A DNA stretch of 13,981 nucleotides from an uncultured Micrococcales bacterium (GCA_937952095.1 CALFYG010000305.1:1-13981), one strand, 5' to 3'; counted from the stretch's first letter, positions 1 through 6,770 are shown. Program-made: numbers and translations. Notes: generated from the letters alone by a model not told the origin.

Positions 1-13
1 GCTCTTCCGATCT
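1..13. other. Illumina adapter remnant at the contig edge
   Basis: The first 13 bases, GCTCTTCCGATCT, are identical to the 3' end of the common Illumina sequencing adapter (reverse complement AGATCGGAAGAGC). The rpoB coding sequence is well conserved up to base 14, where the protein reads GETEL, and family knowledge predicts Thr-Pro-Glu-Glu next. The adapter replaces that with Asp-Arg-Lys-Ser. These bases are therefore not genomic. Confidence 0.95.
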
Positions 14-2376
14 AGCTCGGTCTCACCCTTGGGCGTGACCTTGCCGACCAGGATGTCGCCGGGTCCCACTTCGGCGCCGATGCGCACGATGCCGCGCTCG
101 TCGAGGTCGGCCAGGACCTCCTCGGGCACGTTCGGAATGTCCCGGGTGATCTCCTCGGGGCCGAGCTTCGTGTCGCGGGCGTCGACCTCGTGCTCCTCGA
201 TGTGGATGCTCGTGAGCACGTCGTCCTGCACCAGACGCTGGGACAGGATGATCGCGTCCTCGTAGTTGTGACCCTCCCACGGCATGAATGCCACGAGCAG
301 GTTGCGGCCCAAAGCCATCTCACCCTGGTCGGTGCACGGGCCATCGGCGATGACGTCTCCGGCGGCCACCTTCTGACCGACCGTCACGATCGGCTTCTGG
401 TTGTACGAGGTGCCCTGGTTGGAGCGGCGGAACTTCAGCACCCGGTAGGTGTAGACCTGGCCGTCGTCCTGGGTCACCTCGATGGCGTCGGCGCTCACCG
501 CGGACACCACACCCGAGGTGTGGCAGACCACGACGTCAGCGGCGTCCTTCGCGGCCCGGAACTCGGTGCCGGTGCCGACCAGAGGAGCCTCGCTGCGCAT
601 CAGCGGAACCGCCTGGCGCTGCATGTTGGCACCCATCAGTGCGCGGTTGGCGTCGTCGTGCTCCAAGAACGGGATCATGGCCGTACCGACCGACACCATC
701 TGGCGCGGCGAGACGTCCATGTAGTCCACCTCGACCGGCACGACGTAGTCGACCTCGCCGTCCTTGCGGCGGACCAGCACGCGGTCCTCGGTGAAGTTGC
801 CCTTCTCGTCGATCGGGGCGTTGGCCTGCGCGATGACGTGCAGGTCCTCCTCATCAGCGGTCAAGTAATCGATCTGGTCGGTCACCCGGCCCTTGACGAC
901 CTTGCGGTACGGGGTCTCGACGAAGCCGAAAGCGTTGACCCGGGCGAACGTCGACAGCGAACCGATCAGACCGATGTTCGGGCCTTCCGGGGTCTCGATC
1001 GGGCACATCCGGCCATAGTGCGACGGGTGCACGTCGCGGACCTCGAAGCCCGCCCGCTCCCGGGACAGACCACCGGGACCAAGCGCGGACAGCCGCCGCT
1101 TGTGCGTCAGGCCCGCCAGCGGGTTGGTCTGGTCGAGGAACTGCGACAACTGCGAGGTGCCGAAGAACTCCTTGAGCGCGGCCACGACCGGGCGGATGTT
1201 GATCAGGGTCTGCGGCGTGATCGCCTCGACGTCCTGGGTGGTCATGCGCTCACGCACGACCCGCTCCATACGCGACAGGCCCATGCGGATCTGCCCCTGG
1301 ATCAGTTCTCCCACGGTGCGCAGACGGCGGTTGCCGAAGTGGTCGATGTCGTCGACCTCGACGCGGACGTCGCTGTCCGGCATGGTCGGCTCACCGGCGT
1401 GCAGGCGCACCAGGTACTCGACCGTGCGCACGATGTCCTCTGTGGTCAGGACCGTCTTGCTGGGCTCCTCGTGGGTGCCGAGCTTCTTGTTGACCTTGTA
1501 GCGGCCGACCTTCGCGAGGTCGTAGCGCTTCGGGTTGAAGTAGAAGTTCTCCAGCAGGTTGCGGCCGGCCTCGATCGATGCCGGCTCCCCCGGACGCAGC
1601 TTGCGGTAGATGTCGACGAAGGCCTCGTCCTGGGTGCCGATGGCGTCCTTCTCCATCGTCAGCTGCATCGACTCGTACTGGCCGAAGCGCTCCTGGATCT
1701 CCTCGCTGGTCATACCGAGGGCCTTGAGCAGCACCGTCACCGGCTGCTTGCGCTTCCGGTCGATCTTGACGTTGACGATGTCCTTCTTGTCGATCTCGAA
1801 CTCGAGCCAGGAGCCCCGGCTCGGGATGATCTTCGCCGAGAAGATGTCCTTGTCCAGGGCCTTGCCCGAGGTCTTCTCGAAGTACACGCCGGGCGAACGC
1901 ACCAGCTGCGAGACGACGACGCGCTCGGTGCCGTTCACGATGAACGTGCCCTTGTCGGTCATCAGGGGGAAGTCACCCATGAAGACGGTCTGCGACTTGA
2001 TCTCGCCGGTCTCATTGTTGGTGAACTCCGCGGTCACGAACAGCGGCTGCGAGTAGGTCAGGTCCTTCTCCCGGCACTGCGCCTCGGTGTACTTGGGCTC
2101 CTCGAAGCGGTGCTCCCGGAACGACAGCGACATCTGTCCGCTGAAGTCCTCGATCGGGCTGATCTCCTCGAAGATCTCCTCGAGACCACTGGTGTTCGGG
2201 ATGTCGGTGCGACCGGCATCGATCGCGTCCTGGACGCGCTTCTGCCAGGCCTCGTTGCCCAGCAGCCAGTCGAAGGACTGGGTCTGCAGGTCGAGCATGT
2301 CGGGGACGGGGATCGGTTCGCGGATCTTGCCGAACGAAACACGGTGCGGGGCTGGGGAATTAACGCGGGCGGCCAA
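14..2376 (-). CDS. rpoB: RNA polymerase beta subunit, N-terminal two thirds (cut by the contig edge)
   Basis: This is the beta subunit of DNA-dependent RNA polymerase, part of the catalytic core with beta' and alpha. About 787 codons are present; actinobacterial RpoB is usually about 1150-1170 residues, so the C-terminal third and rpoC lie off the left edge. The start is TTG at 2376, preceded by AAGGA at a normal distance; the protein opens LAARVNSPAPHRVSF and continues with the conserved FGKIREPIPVPDMLDLQ. The rifampicin-binding region is at about residues 404-430: FFGTSQLSQFLDQTNPLAG followed by LTHKRRLSALGPGG. Asp415, His425 and Ser430 (E. coli 516, 526, 531) are the wild-type residues, but position 414 is Leu where E. 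coli has Met515. The last genuine residues are KGETEL. The gene lies 272 bp downstream of rplL, behind two hairpins, and is probably read with rpoC. The product is certain; the 3' end is missing because of sequencing, not biology. Confidence 0.98.
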
Positions 2377-2524
2377 GTGAGGTCCTTCCGAGGCTCGCGG
2401 TGTGTGGGTCGCGCACGTCAGAACACGTCGAAACGACCGCACCGGATACGTGGTTGCATCCGGGCACGGTCATACGGGTGGTCTTTGGCATGCGCAGAAC
2501 ACCAGGATAACTGAGGTTGGTTGA

Positions 2525-2567
2525 AGTACAACATCGGGGGCCAACTCACAATGATGGCCCCTGTACT
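2525..2567 (-). terminator. Second rplL-rpoB intercistronic hairpin (attenuator or processing site)
   Basis: Bases 2525-2530 (AGTACA) pair with 2562-2567 (TGTACT), and 2537-2543 (GGGGCCA) pair with 2555-2561 (TGGCCCC), giving 13 bp with a one-sided bulge of six bases and an 11-base loop. It sits about 150 nt before the rpoB start. No U-tract follows on the minus strand, so it may be a weak attenuator or an RNase III-like processing site rather than a full terminator. The E. coli rplL-rpoB spacer has both kinds of site; assigning a role here is inference. Confidence 0.5.
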
Positions 2568-2580
2568 GGGATCCGTCAAG

Positions 2581-2636
2581 CAACGCGTTCAGCCGCCGCC
2601 CGCGGCCTGATGACCGGGGCGACGGCTGAGGCGTTG
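2581..2636 (-). terminator. Large hairpin just after rplL (attenuator/terminator)
   Basis: An interrupted stem starts 12 nt after the rplL stop. CAACGC (2581-2586) pairs with GCGTTG (2631-2636), CAGCCG (2590-2595) with CGGCTG (2623-2628), and CGCCC (2597-2601) with GGGCG (2617-2621). Three further pairs (2603-2605 with 2614-2616) can close the loop, for about 20 bp in all. Actinobacterial terminators often lack a U-tract, as here. The likely role is partial termination, so that L12, needed in several copies per ribosome, is made in excess over RNA polymerase. Confidence 0.6.
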
Positions 2637-2648
2637 CGGAACGCGGAA

Positions 2649-3044
2649 CTACTTGACCGAGACGGTGGCGCCGGCGCCCTCGAGGGCCTCCTTGGCCTTG
2701 TCCGCGGACTCCTTGTTGACCTTCTCCAGGACCGGCTTCGGGGCGCCCTCGACGAGGTCCTTGGCCTCCTTCAGCCCGAGGCTGGTCAGCGCACGGACCT
2801 CCTTGATGACCTGGATCTTCTTGTCGCCAGCGGCCTCGAGGATGACGTCGAACTCGTCCTTCTCCTCCGCGGCACCAGCGTCGCCACCGGCACCACCGGC
2901 GGCCGGGGCAGCAGCTGCCACGGCGACCGGAGCAGCGGCGGTCACGCCGAAGGTCTCCTCGAACTGCTTCACGAACTCGCTGAGCTCAAGCAGGGTCATT
3001 TCCTTGAATGCGTCCAGCATCTCTTCGGTGGACAGCTTCGCCAT
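2649..3044 (-). CDS. rplL: 50S ribosomal protein L7/L12
   Basis: This acidic stalk protein binds L10 in dimers and recruits translation GTPases to the ribosome. It has 131 residues, normal for actinobacteria. Visible parts are the N-terminal dimerisation helix (LSTEEMLDAFKEMTLLELSE, about 4-23), an Ala/Gly/Pro hinge (about 36-58) and the globular C-terminal domain with DEFDVILEAAGDKKIQVIKE and LTSLGLKEAKDLVEGAPKPV. The ATG start at 3044 is preceded by AAAGGA with 9 bases between. The gene lies 59 bp after rplJ and is probably co-transcribed with it. The TAG stop is followed 12 bases later by a large hairpin. Confidence 0.98.
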   Translation of the reverse strand: MAKLSTEEMLDAFKEMTLLELSEFVKQFEETFGVTAAAPVAVAAAAPAAGGAGGDAGAAEEKDEFDVILEAAGDKKIQVIKEVRALTSLGLKEAKDLVEGAPKPVLEKVNKESADKAKEALEGAGATVSVK

Positions 3045-3103
3045 GGTCGGCGTTCCTTTCTCTTCTCCGGTGTCGCCGGAAGTTTCGGGTGGGTGGTGGT
3101 GGT

Positions 3104-3766
3104 TTATTCGGTTTCGGGTGCCGGGTCGGCGGCGGGTGCCTCGTCAGCTTCGGCGGCGGGTGCCTCGTCAGCCTCAGCCGCAGGAGCCTCGTCAGCTTCA
3201 GCGGCGGGAGCCTCGTCCGCCTCAGCGGCGGGTGCCTCGTCAGCAGGGCCCTCGGCCTCGACCTTGGCCCGCAGGGCCTCGATGACGCGGGCGGTCTGCG
3301 ACAGCGGAGCAGCGAACAGCGACACCGCGGACTGCAGCGAGGCATTCATCGCGCCGGCCAGCTTGGCCAGCAGCACCTCGCGCGACTCGAGGTCGGCGAG
3401 CTTGTTGATCTCTTCGGCGGAGAGCAGCTTGCCCTCCATCACGCCGCCCTTGACGATCAGAGCGGGGTGCTCCTTGGCGAAGGCGCGCAGGCCCTTCGCG
3501 GCCTCCACCGGGTCGCCCTCCACGAACGCGATGGCGCTCGGGCCGACGAGCATCTCGTCGATGCCCTCCACGCCGGCGTCCTTGGCCGCGATCCGGGTCA
3601 GGGTGTTCTTGACGACTGCATACGTGGTGCTCTGCCCGAGGCTGCCTCGCAGTTCCTTGAGCTGGGACACCGTGAGGCCTCGGTACTCCGTCAGCACCGA
3701 CGCGGTGGAGTTGCGGAACAACTCCGTGAGCTCGGTGACGGCGGCTTGTTTGTCGGGCCGTGCCAT
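3104..3766 (-). CDS. rplJ: 50S ribosomal protein L10 with a repetitive acidic C-terminal tail
   Basis: L10 anchors the L12 dimers to 23S rRNA at the base of the stalk and, in many bacteria, represses its own mRNA. The open frame is 220 residues, while the usual length is about 165-180. Residues 1-172 are a normal L10: MARPDKQAAVTELTELFRNS, TEYRGLTVSQLKELR, YAVVKNTLTRIAAKD and the helix region that carries L12 (about 130-165). Residues 175-214 are five tandem copies of ADEAPAAE (the last ends in D), followed by PAPETE. The ATG start at 3766 has a purine-rich GGGAGGAAGGA upstream, part of which can pair with the leader. It is separated from rplA by a strong terminator and a 369-bp gap, so it probably has its own promoter. 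The product is certain; the role of the tail is unknown. Confidence 0.97.
   Translation of the reverse strand: MARPDKQAAVTELTELFRNSTASVLTEYRGLTVSQLKELRGSLGQSTTYAVVKNTLTRIAAKDAGVEGIDEMLVGPSAIAFVEGDPVEAAKGLRAFAKEHPALIVKGGVMEGKLLSAEEINKLADLESREVLLAKLAGAMNASLQSAVSLFAAPLSQTARVIEALRAKVEAEGPADEAPAAEADEAPAAEADEAPAAEADEAPAAEADEAPAADPAPETE
3125..3244 (-). repeat. 24-bp tandem repeat (5 copies) inside the 3' end of rplJ
   Basis: Five in-frame 24-bp units encode ADEAPAAE x4 and ADEAPAAD. On the plus strand a unit reads roughly GCGGCGGGTGCCTCGTCAGC plus four bases. Units differ mainly at third codon positions, so the array is old enough to have diverged silently while the protein repeat is held. Slippage in whole units would keep the frame. 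Confidence 0.9.
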
Positions 3767-3775
3767 GGGTTTCCT

Positions 3776-3824
3776 TCCTCCCGAACGACGAAAGCCCAGG
3801 CACGTAGGCCTGGGCTCGGGAGGA
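3776..3824 (-). promoter_or_regulatory. L10-type mRNA leader that can pair with the rplJ ribosome-binding site
   Basis: On the minus strand, TCCTCCCGA (3824-3816) is complementary to TCGGGAGGA (3784-3776), which includes the start of the rplJ Shine-Dalgarno region. Inside lies a second stem, AGCCCAGG/CCTGGGCT (3793-3800 with 3809-3816), with an 8-base loop. The two stems are separated by an unpaired TTCGTCGT on one side, a possible protein-recognition bulge. L10 leaders that bind the L10-L12 complex are known in bacteria; that this one does so is inferred from position and structure. ATG is at 3766. Confidence 0.65.
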
Positions 3825-3954
3825 GCTCACCTACGCAGGGTTTATGCCTGAACTTCGGCGACCGGCGGTCTCTGGTTCTTCACAAGTGTGACACAGGGGT
3901 GTCGGACAGGCGCAGGTGGGTCTCGGGTGGCGACCCCCAGTGGGTTTCGCCGGG

Positions 3955-4066
3955 TGCGACGTTGTTGACGCGCGCTCAGCGCGATTGCGACCTTGTTGAC
4001 CACCACCTAGCCGAAATCCGACAACAACGTCGCAAACCGGCGAACTGGCCGACAACAACGTCGCAA
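3955..4066. repeat. Four-copy direct and inverted repeat cluster
   Basis: CCGACAACAACGTCGCAA occurs exactly twice, at 4018-4035 and 4049-4066, 31 bp apart. The inverse occurs as TGCGACGTTGTTG (3955-3967, exact over 13 bases) and CGATTGCGACCTTGTTG (3982-3998, 16 of 17 against the second direct copy and its flank). A small CGCGC-TCA-GCGCG hairpin (3971-3983) sits between the two inverted copies. The arrangement allows several competing long stems in RNA or cruciforms in DNA. I found no other copy in the window. Confidence 0.85.
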
Positions 4067-4095
4067 TCGGGGCGGCCGGGACGGAGACCCAACGC

Positions 4096-4124
4096 GAAAG
4101 CCCCCGGCAGAACCGGGGGCTTTC
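4096..4124 (-). terminator. Intrinsic terminator after rplA
   Basis: GAAAGCCCCCGG (4096-4107) and CCGGGGGCTTTC (4113-4124) form a perfect 12-bp stem with a 5-base loop, 11 bases after the rplA stop. The minus-strand transcript ends the stem in CUUUC. This is the strongest terminator-like structure in the window and closes the secE-nusG-rplK-rplA unit. Confidence 0.85.
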
Positions 4125-4135
4125 ACTGTGAACGC

Positions 4136-4828
4136 TCAGGCGTCGCGTGACCGGGTGGGGTCGACCTGGATGCCCGGGCCCATGGTTGTGGAGATCACGG
4201 CCTTCTTGATGTAACGGCCCTTGGCAGCCGACGGCTTGAGGCGCATGACCTCGTCGACGGCCGCGGCGTAGTTGTCTTCGAGCGCTTCCTGGCTGAAGCT
4301 CGCCTTGCCGATGATGAAGTGCAGGTTCGAGTGCTTGTCGACGCGGAACTCGATCTTGCCGCCCTTGATGTCGGACACGGCCTTGGCCACATCCATCGTC
4401 ACGGTCCCGGTCTTCGGGTTCGGCATCAGACCGCGCGGGCCGAGCACACGGCCGAGCTTGCCGACCTTGCCCATCAGGTCAGGGGTGGCGACGACCGCGT
4501 CGAAATCGGTCCAGCCGCCGGCGACCTTGTCGATCAACTCGTCGGAGCCGACGTAGTCAGCCCCGGCAGCCTGGGCCTCTTCGGCCTTCGGGCCCTGCGC
4601 GAACACCAGCACGCGGGCGGTCTTGCCCGTGCCGTGGGGCAGGTTGACCGTGCCGCGGACCATCTGGTCGGCCTTGCGGGGGTCGACGCCGAGGCGCATC
4701 GCGACCTCGACGGTGGCGTCGAAGCCGGACTTCGCGCTTGCCTTCGCCAGCGCCAGTGCCTCCGACGGCGAGTAGATCTTCTCGCGGTCGATGGTGGCGG
4801 CGGCCTCGTTGTACTTCTTACCTCGCAT
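4136..4828 (-). CDS. rplA: 50S ribosomal protein L1
   Basis: L1 forms the mobile stalk near the ribosomal E site, binds 23S rRNA and in many bacteria represses its own operon by binding its mRNA. It has 230 residues, typical length. Conserved stretches are MRGKKYNEAAATIDREKIYS at the start, FDATVEVAMRLGVDPRKADQ, GTVNLPHGTGKTARVLVFA, GRVLGPRGLMPNPKTGTV and the C-terminal VISTTMGPGIQVDP. The ATG at 4828 has AGGAG five bases upstream. It follows rplK by 62 bp; that spacer can form a short GGGGC/GCCCC hairpin (4857-4861 with 4868-4872), too small to assign a role. A strong terminator follows directly. Confidence 0.98.
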   Translation of the reverse strand: MRGKKYNEAAATIDREKIYSPSEALALAKASAKSGFDATVEVAMRLGVDPRKADQMVRGTVNLPHGTGKTARVLVFAQGPKAEEAQAAGADYVGSDELIDKVAGGWTDFDAVVATPDLMGKVGKLGRVLGPRGLMPNPKTGTVTMDVAKAVSDIKGGKIEFRVDKHSNLHFIIGKASFSQEALEDNYAAAVDEVMRLKPSAAKGRYIKKAVISTTMGPGIQVDPTRSRDA

Positions 4829-4890
4829 CGTGACTCCTATCGGTGATGTGGTCAGCGGGGCGATGCGGCCCCTCCCACGCGGGTGGTGCG

Positions 4891-5319
4891 TCAGTCGGTG
4901 ACGGTGACGCCCATGGACCGGGCGGTCCCGGCGATGATGTTCATCGCAGCGTCGACATCGTTGGCGTTCAGGTCGGCCATCTTGGTCTCGGCGATCTCCT
5001 TGACCTGCGCCTTGCTGATCTTGCCGACGGGCTGCAGCGGGTTGCCGGAGCCCTTCTGCAGGCCGGCGGCCTTCAGAATGAGCTTCGCAGCCGGCGGCGT
5101 CTTGGTGATGAAGTCGAAGGACCGGTCCTCGTACACAGTGATCTCGACCGGGATCACCTGACCGCGCTGGGATTCCGTGGCCGCGTTGTAGGCCTTGCAG
5201 AACTCCATGATGTTCACGCCGTGTTGGCCCAGCGCAGGACCCACGGGCGGCGCGGGGTTGGCCTGCCCAGCCTGGATCTGCAGTTTGATCAGGCCGGCGA
5301 CCTTTTTCTTGGGAGGCAT
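4891..5319 (-). CDS. rplK: 50S ribosomal protein L11
   Basis: L11 binds the GTPase-associated centre of 23S rRNA and is needed for the stringent response and for sensitivity to thiostrepton-type antibiotics. It has 142 residues, typical. The N-terminal domain carries the proline-rich PAPPVGPALGQHGVNIMEFC (about 22-41) and the C-terminal rRNA-binding domain carries SFDFITKTPPAAKLILKAAG and KVAEIAETK-like VKEIAETKMADLNANDVDA. The ATG start at 5319 has AAGGA upstream. It begins 24 bp after the nusG stop, so the two are in one transcript. Confidence 0.98.
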   Translation of the reverse strand: MPPKKKVAGLIKLQIQAGQANPAPPVGPALGQHGVNIMEFCKAYNAATESQRGQVIPVEITVYEDRSFDFITKTPPAAKLILKAAGLQKGSGNPLQPVGKISKAQVKEIAETKMADLNANDVDAAMNIIAGTARSMGVTVTD

Positions 5320-5343
5320 TGCTCTTCCTTCGTTGTTGCTGGT

Positions 5344-6387
5344 CTAGTTCTTCTCGATCTGGCTGAAGCTGAGTTCCACCGGCGTCTCGCGGCCGAAGAT
5401 CTCAACCAGGCCCGTGACCTTCTGGGCATCGAGGTTGATCTCGCTGATCGTTGCGTGCAACGTCGCGAACGGTCCATCAATAACTGTAACCGAGTCACCC
5501 ACGACGAAGTCCACCTCGGTCACCCTCTGGGCCGGTTGACCCATCGCGGACGGCCCGGACGCCTCGGCGGCGGCCTTCTTCGGCTCCGGCTTGGGCGCCA
5601 GGATGTGGACCACCTCATCCAAGGTCAGCGGCGTCGGCTCGTGCGTGCTGCCGACGAATCCGGTGACCCCGGGCGTGTGCCGCACAGCACCCCAACTGTC
5701 GTCGGTGTAGTCCATGCGGACCAGCACGTAGCCGGGGAACTTGTTGCGCTTGACGGTCTTCTTCTGCCCCTGCTTGATCTCCACGACCTCTTCGGTCGGT
5801 ACCTCGACCTGGAAGATGTAGTCCTCCATGTTGAGGGTGTTGATCCGGGTCTCGAGGTTGGTCTTCACGCGCTTCTCGAAGCCTGCGTACGAGTGCACCA
5901 CGTACCACAGTCCCGGCAGGCTCATCTGCTCCTCGCGGAAGGCCTCGACGGGGTCGACGTCCTCCTCCTCGACGACAGCTTCGACGATCTCGCCGGTCTC
6001 GGGGTCCACGACCACCTCGACGTCGAGATCCTCGGAGTGCTCGATCACCTCGGTGCGGCCGTGGGGATCCTCAAGGATCTGGGTCTCGTCGATGTGAACA
6101 CCCTGCTCATCGGCCACGGTGTGCACCTCGTCGCGCACCACGCTGCCGTCGGGCTGCTCGGTGGTGACCGTCTCGTCGATGATGATCGACCCGTCCGGTT
6201 CCCGGATCGCCTCGGTCTCGGTGGTCACCACGGAGCCGTCCTCGGCCTGCTCGACGTCGACCTGCTCGACGATCGTGGTGCCGTCGGACATCTCGACAGC
6301 GTTGAAGGCCTCGGTGCCCGCGACGTCGGCAGCCGACGACTGCTCGCCGCCCTGCTCGTCAGCCGGCCACTCGTCCGGGGTCTGCAT
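5344..6387 (-). CDS. nusG: Transcription elongation/termination factor NusG with a long acidic repeat extension
   Basis: NusG binds RNA polymerase through its NGN domain and contacts Rho or the ribosome (S10) through its KOW domain. The NGN domain starts at about residue 161 (LWYVVHSYAGFEKRVKTNLE; GYVLVRMDYTDDSWGAVRHT; GVTGFVGS). The KOW domain is near the C-terminus (FVVGDSVTVIDGPFATLHAT, GRETPVELSFSQIEK). The first 160 residues are extra and acidic. They contain six consecutive units with glycines at 36, 51, 66, 81, 96 and 110, most reading PDGS followed by beta-prone residues and Glu/Thr. Actinobacterial NusG often has an acidic N-terminal extension; this length and regularity stand out. 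Two in-frame ATGs exist. I chose 6387 because GAGGA lies 7 bases before it and only 1 base before the ATG at 6393 (which would add Met-Ser). The gene starts 19 bases after the secE stop. Confidence 0.96.
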   Translation of the reverse strand: MQTPDEWPADEQGGEQSSAADVAGTEAFNAVEMSDGTTIVEQVDVEQAEDGSVVTTETEAIREPDGSIIIDETVTTEQPDGSVVRDEVHTVADEQGVHIDETQILEDPHGRTEVIEHSEDLDVEVVVDPETGEIVEAVVEEEDVDPVEAFREEQMSLPGLWYVVHSYAGFEKRVKTNLETRINTLNMEDYIFQVEVPTEEVVEIKQGQKKTVKRNKFPGYVLVRMDYTDDSWGAVRHTPGVTGFVGSTHEPTPLTLDEVVHILAPKPEPKKAAAEASGPSAMGQPAQRVTEVDFVVGDSVTVIDGPFATLHATISEINLDAQKVTGLVEIFGRETPVELSFSQIEKN

Positions 6388-6406
6388 CGACATATCCTCG
6401 CTCTTC

Positions 6407-6670
6407 TCACTCGCCGAAGATGGCGAACACCACTCGTGCCATGCCCAGGTCGAACAGTGCGATCAACCCCGCCATGACGACGACGAACACCAGCACCACC
6501 CAGGTATAGGTGATCAATTCCTTCCGGGTGGGCCAGATGACCTTGCGCAACTCCGCGACCATCTGGCGCAGGAAGAGCGCCAGGCGCGCGAACAGACCCT
6601 TGCGCTGCTGCTTCGAGCCCCGCTTGGGGGTCGGTGCACCCGCGCTGTCGGCCGAGGTCGGCTCGCTCAC
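6407..6670 (-). CDS. secE: Preprotein translocase subunit SecE
   Basis: SecE clamps SecY in the SecYEG channel of the cytoplasmic membrane. It has 87 residues, the short single-membrane-span form usual outside enterobacteria. A basic cytoplasmic stretch (KRGSKQQRKG, about 16-25) is followed by the amphipathic helix with the conserved VAELRKVIWPTRKEL (about 38-52), then one membrane span (TWVVLVFVVVMAGLIALFDL, about 56-75). The start is GTG at 6670, with AAAGGA nine bases upstream. It begins 26 bp after the 3' end of tRNA-Trp, so its ribosome-binding site lies directly behind the tRNA and the two are probably cut from one transcript. nusG follows. Confidence 0.97.
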   Translation of the reverse strand: MSEPTSADSAGAPTPKRGSKQQRKGLFARLALFLRQMVAELRKVIWPTRKELITYTWVVLVFVVVMAGLIALFDLGMARVVFAIFGE

Positions 6671-6696
6671 GTCAGACGTTCCTTTCCTTCACCTTG

Positions 6697-6769
6697 CAGG
6701 GCCGGAGGGACTCGAACCCCCAACCACCGGTTTTGGAGACCGGGACTCTACCAATTGAGCTACGACCCT
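6697..6769 (-). tRNA. trnW: tRNA-Trp (anticodon CCA)
   Basis: Read on the minus strand, the acceptor stem AGGGTCG pairs with CGGCCCT (one G-U). The anticodon stem CCGGT/ACCGG holds the loop CTCCAAA with anticodon CCA, and the T-arm contains GGTTCGAGTCC. The discriminator base is G; CCA is not encoded. The 73-nt gene directly precedes secE, an order common in actinobacteria. Confidence 0.97.
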
Positions 6770-6770
6770 A

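Larger units (their letters stand above)
3767..4135. other. 369-bp rplA-rplJ intergenic region
   Basis: From the rplA side to the rplJ side this gap holds a perfect terminator hairpin (4096-4124), a four-copy direct/inverted repeat cluster (3955-4066), an operator-like palindrome TCACAAGTGTGA (3880-3891) and the rplJ leader hairpin (3776-3824). A promoter for rplJ-rplL is expected here on the minus strand, but I could not find a convincing -35/-10 pair; CATAAA near 3843-3848 on the minus strand is only a weak -10 candidate. I see no gene in it. Confidence 0.6.

Noticed and set aside
190..2514. 774-codon plus-strand open frame opposite rpoB
   Set aside because: It mirrors the rpoB codons; in high-GC DNA the frame opposite a real gene often stays open. 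The protein is low-complexity (Leu, Asp, Val, Arg, His rich) and matches nothing I know.
3125..3244. rplJ tail as a frameshift or fusion artefact
   Set aside because: The frame is continuous from the conserved L10 core through all five units to a TAA stop, with synonymous differences between units, so it looks like real coding sequence.
2517..4150. Long plus-strand frames opposite rplL and rplJ
   Set aside because: They are antisense shadows of the two ribosomal genes; Ser/Ala and Gly/Val runs come from the 24-bp repeat.
5344..6387. A late NusG start that would remove the repeat extension
   Set aside because: The extension has strong codon bias, the 15-residue period and a good ribosome-binding site at its start just after secE; no comparable start signal was noticed near residue 155.
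4843..6477. 544-codon plus-strand frame opposite rplK and nusG
   Set aside because: Same shadow effect; it crosses two certain genes and has no recognisable domain.
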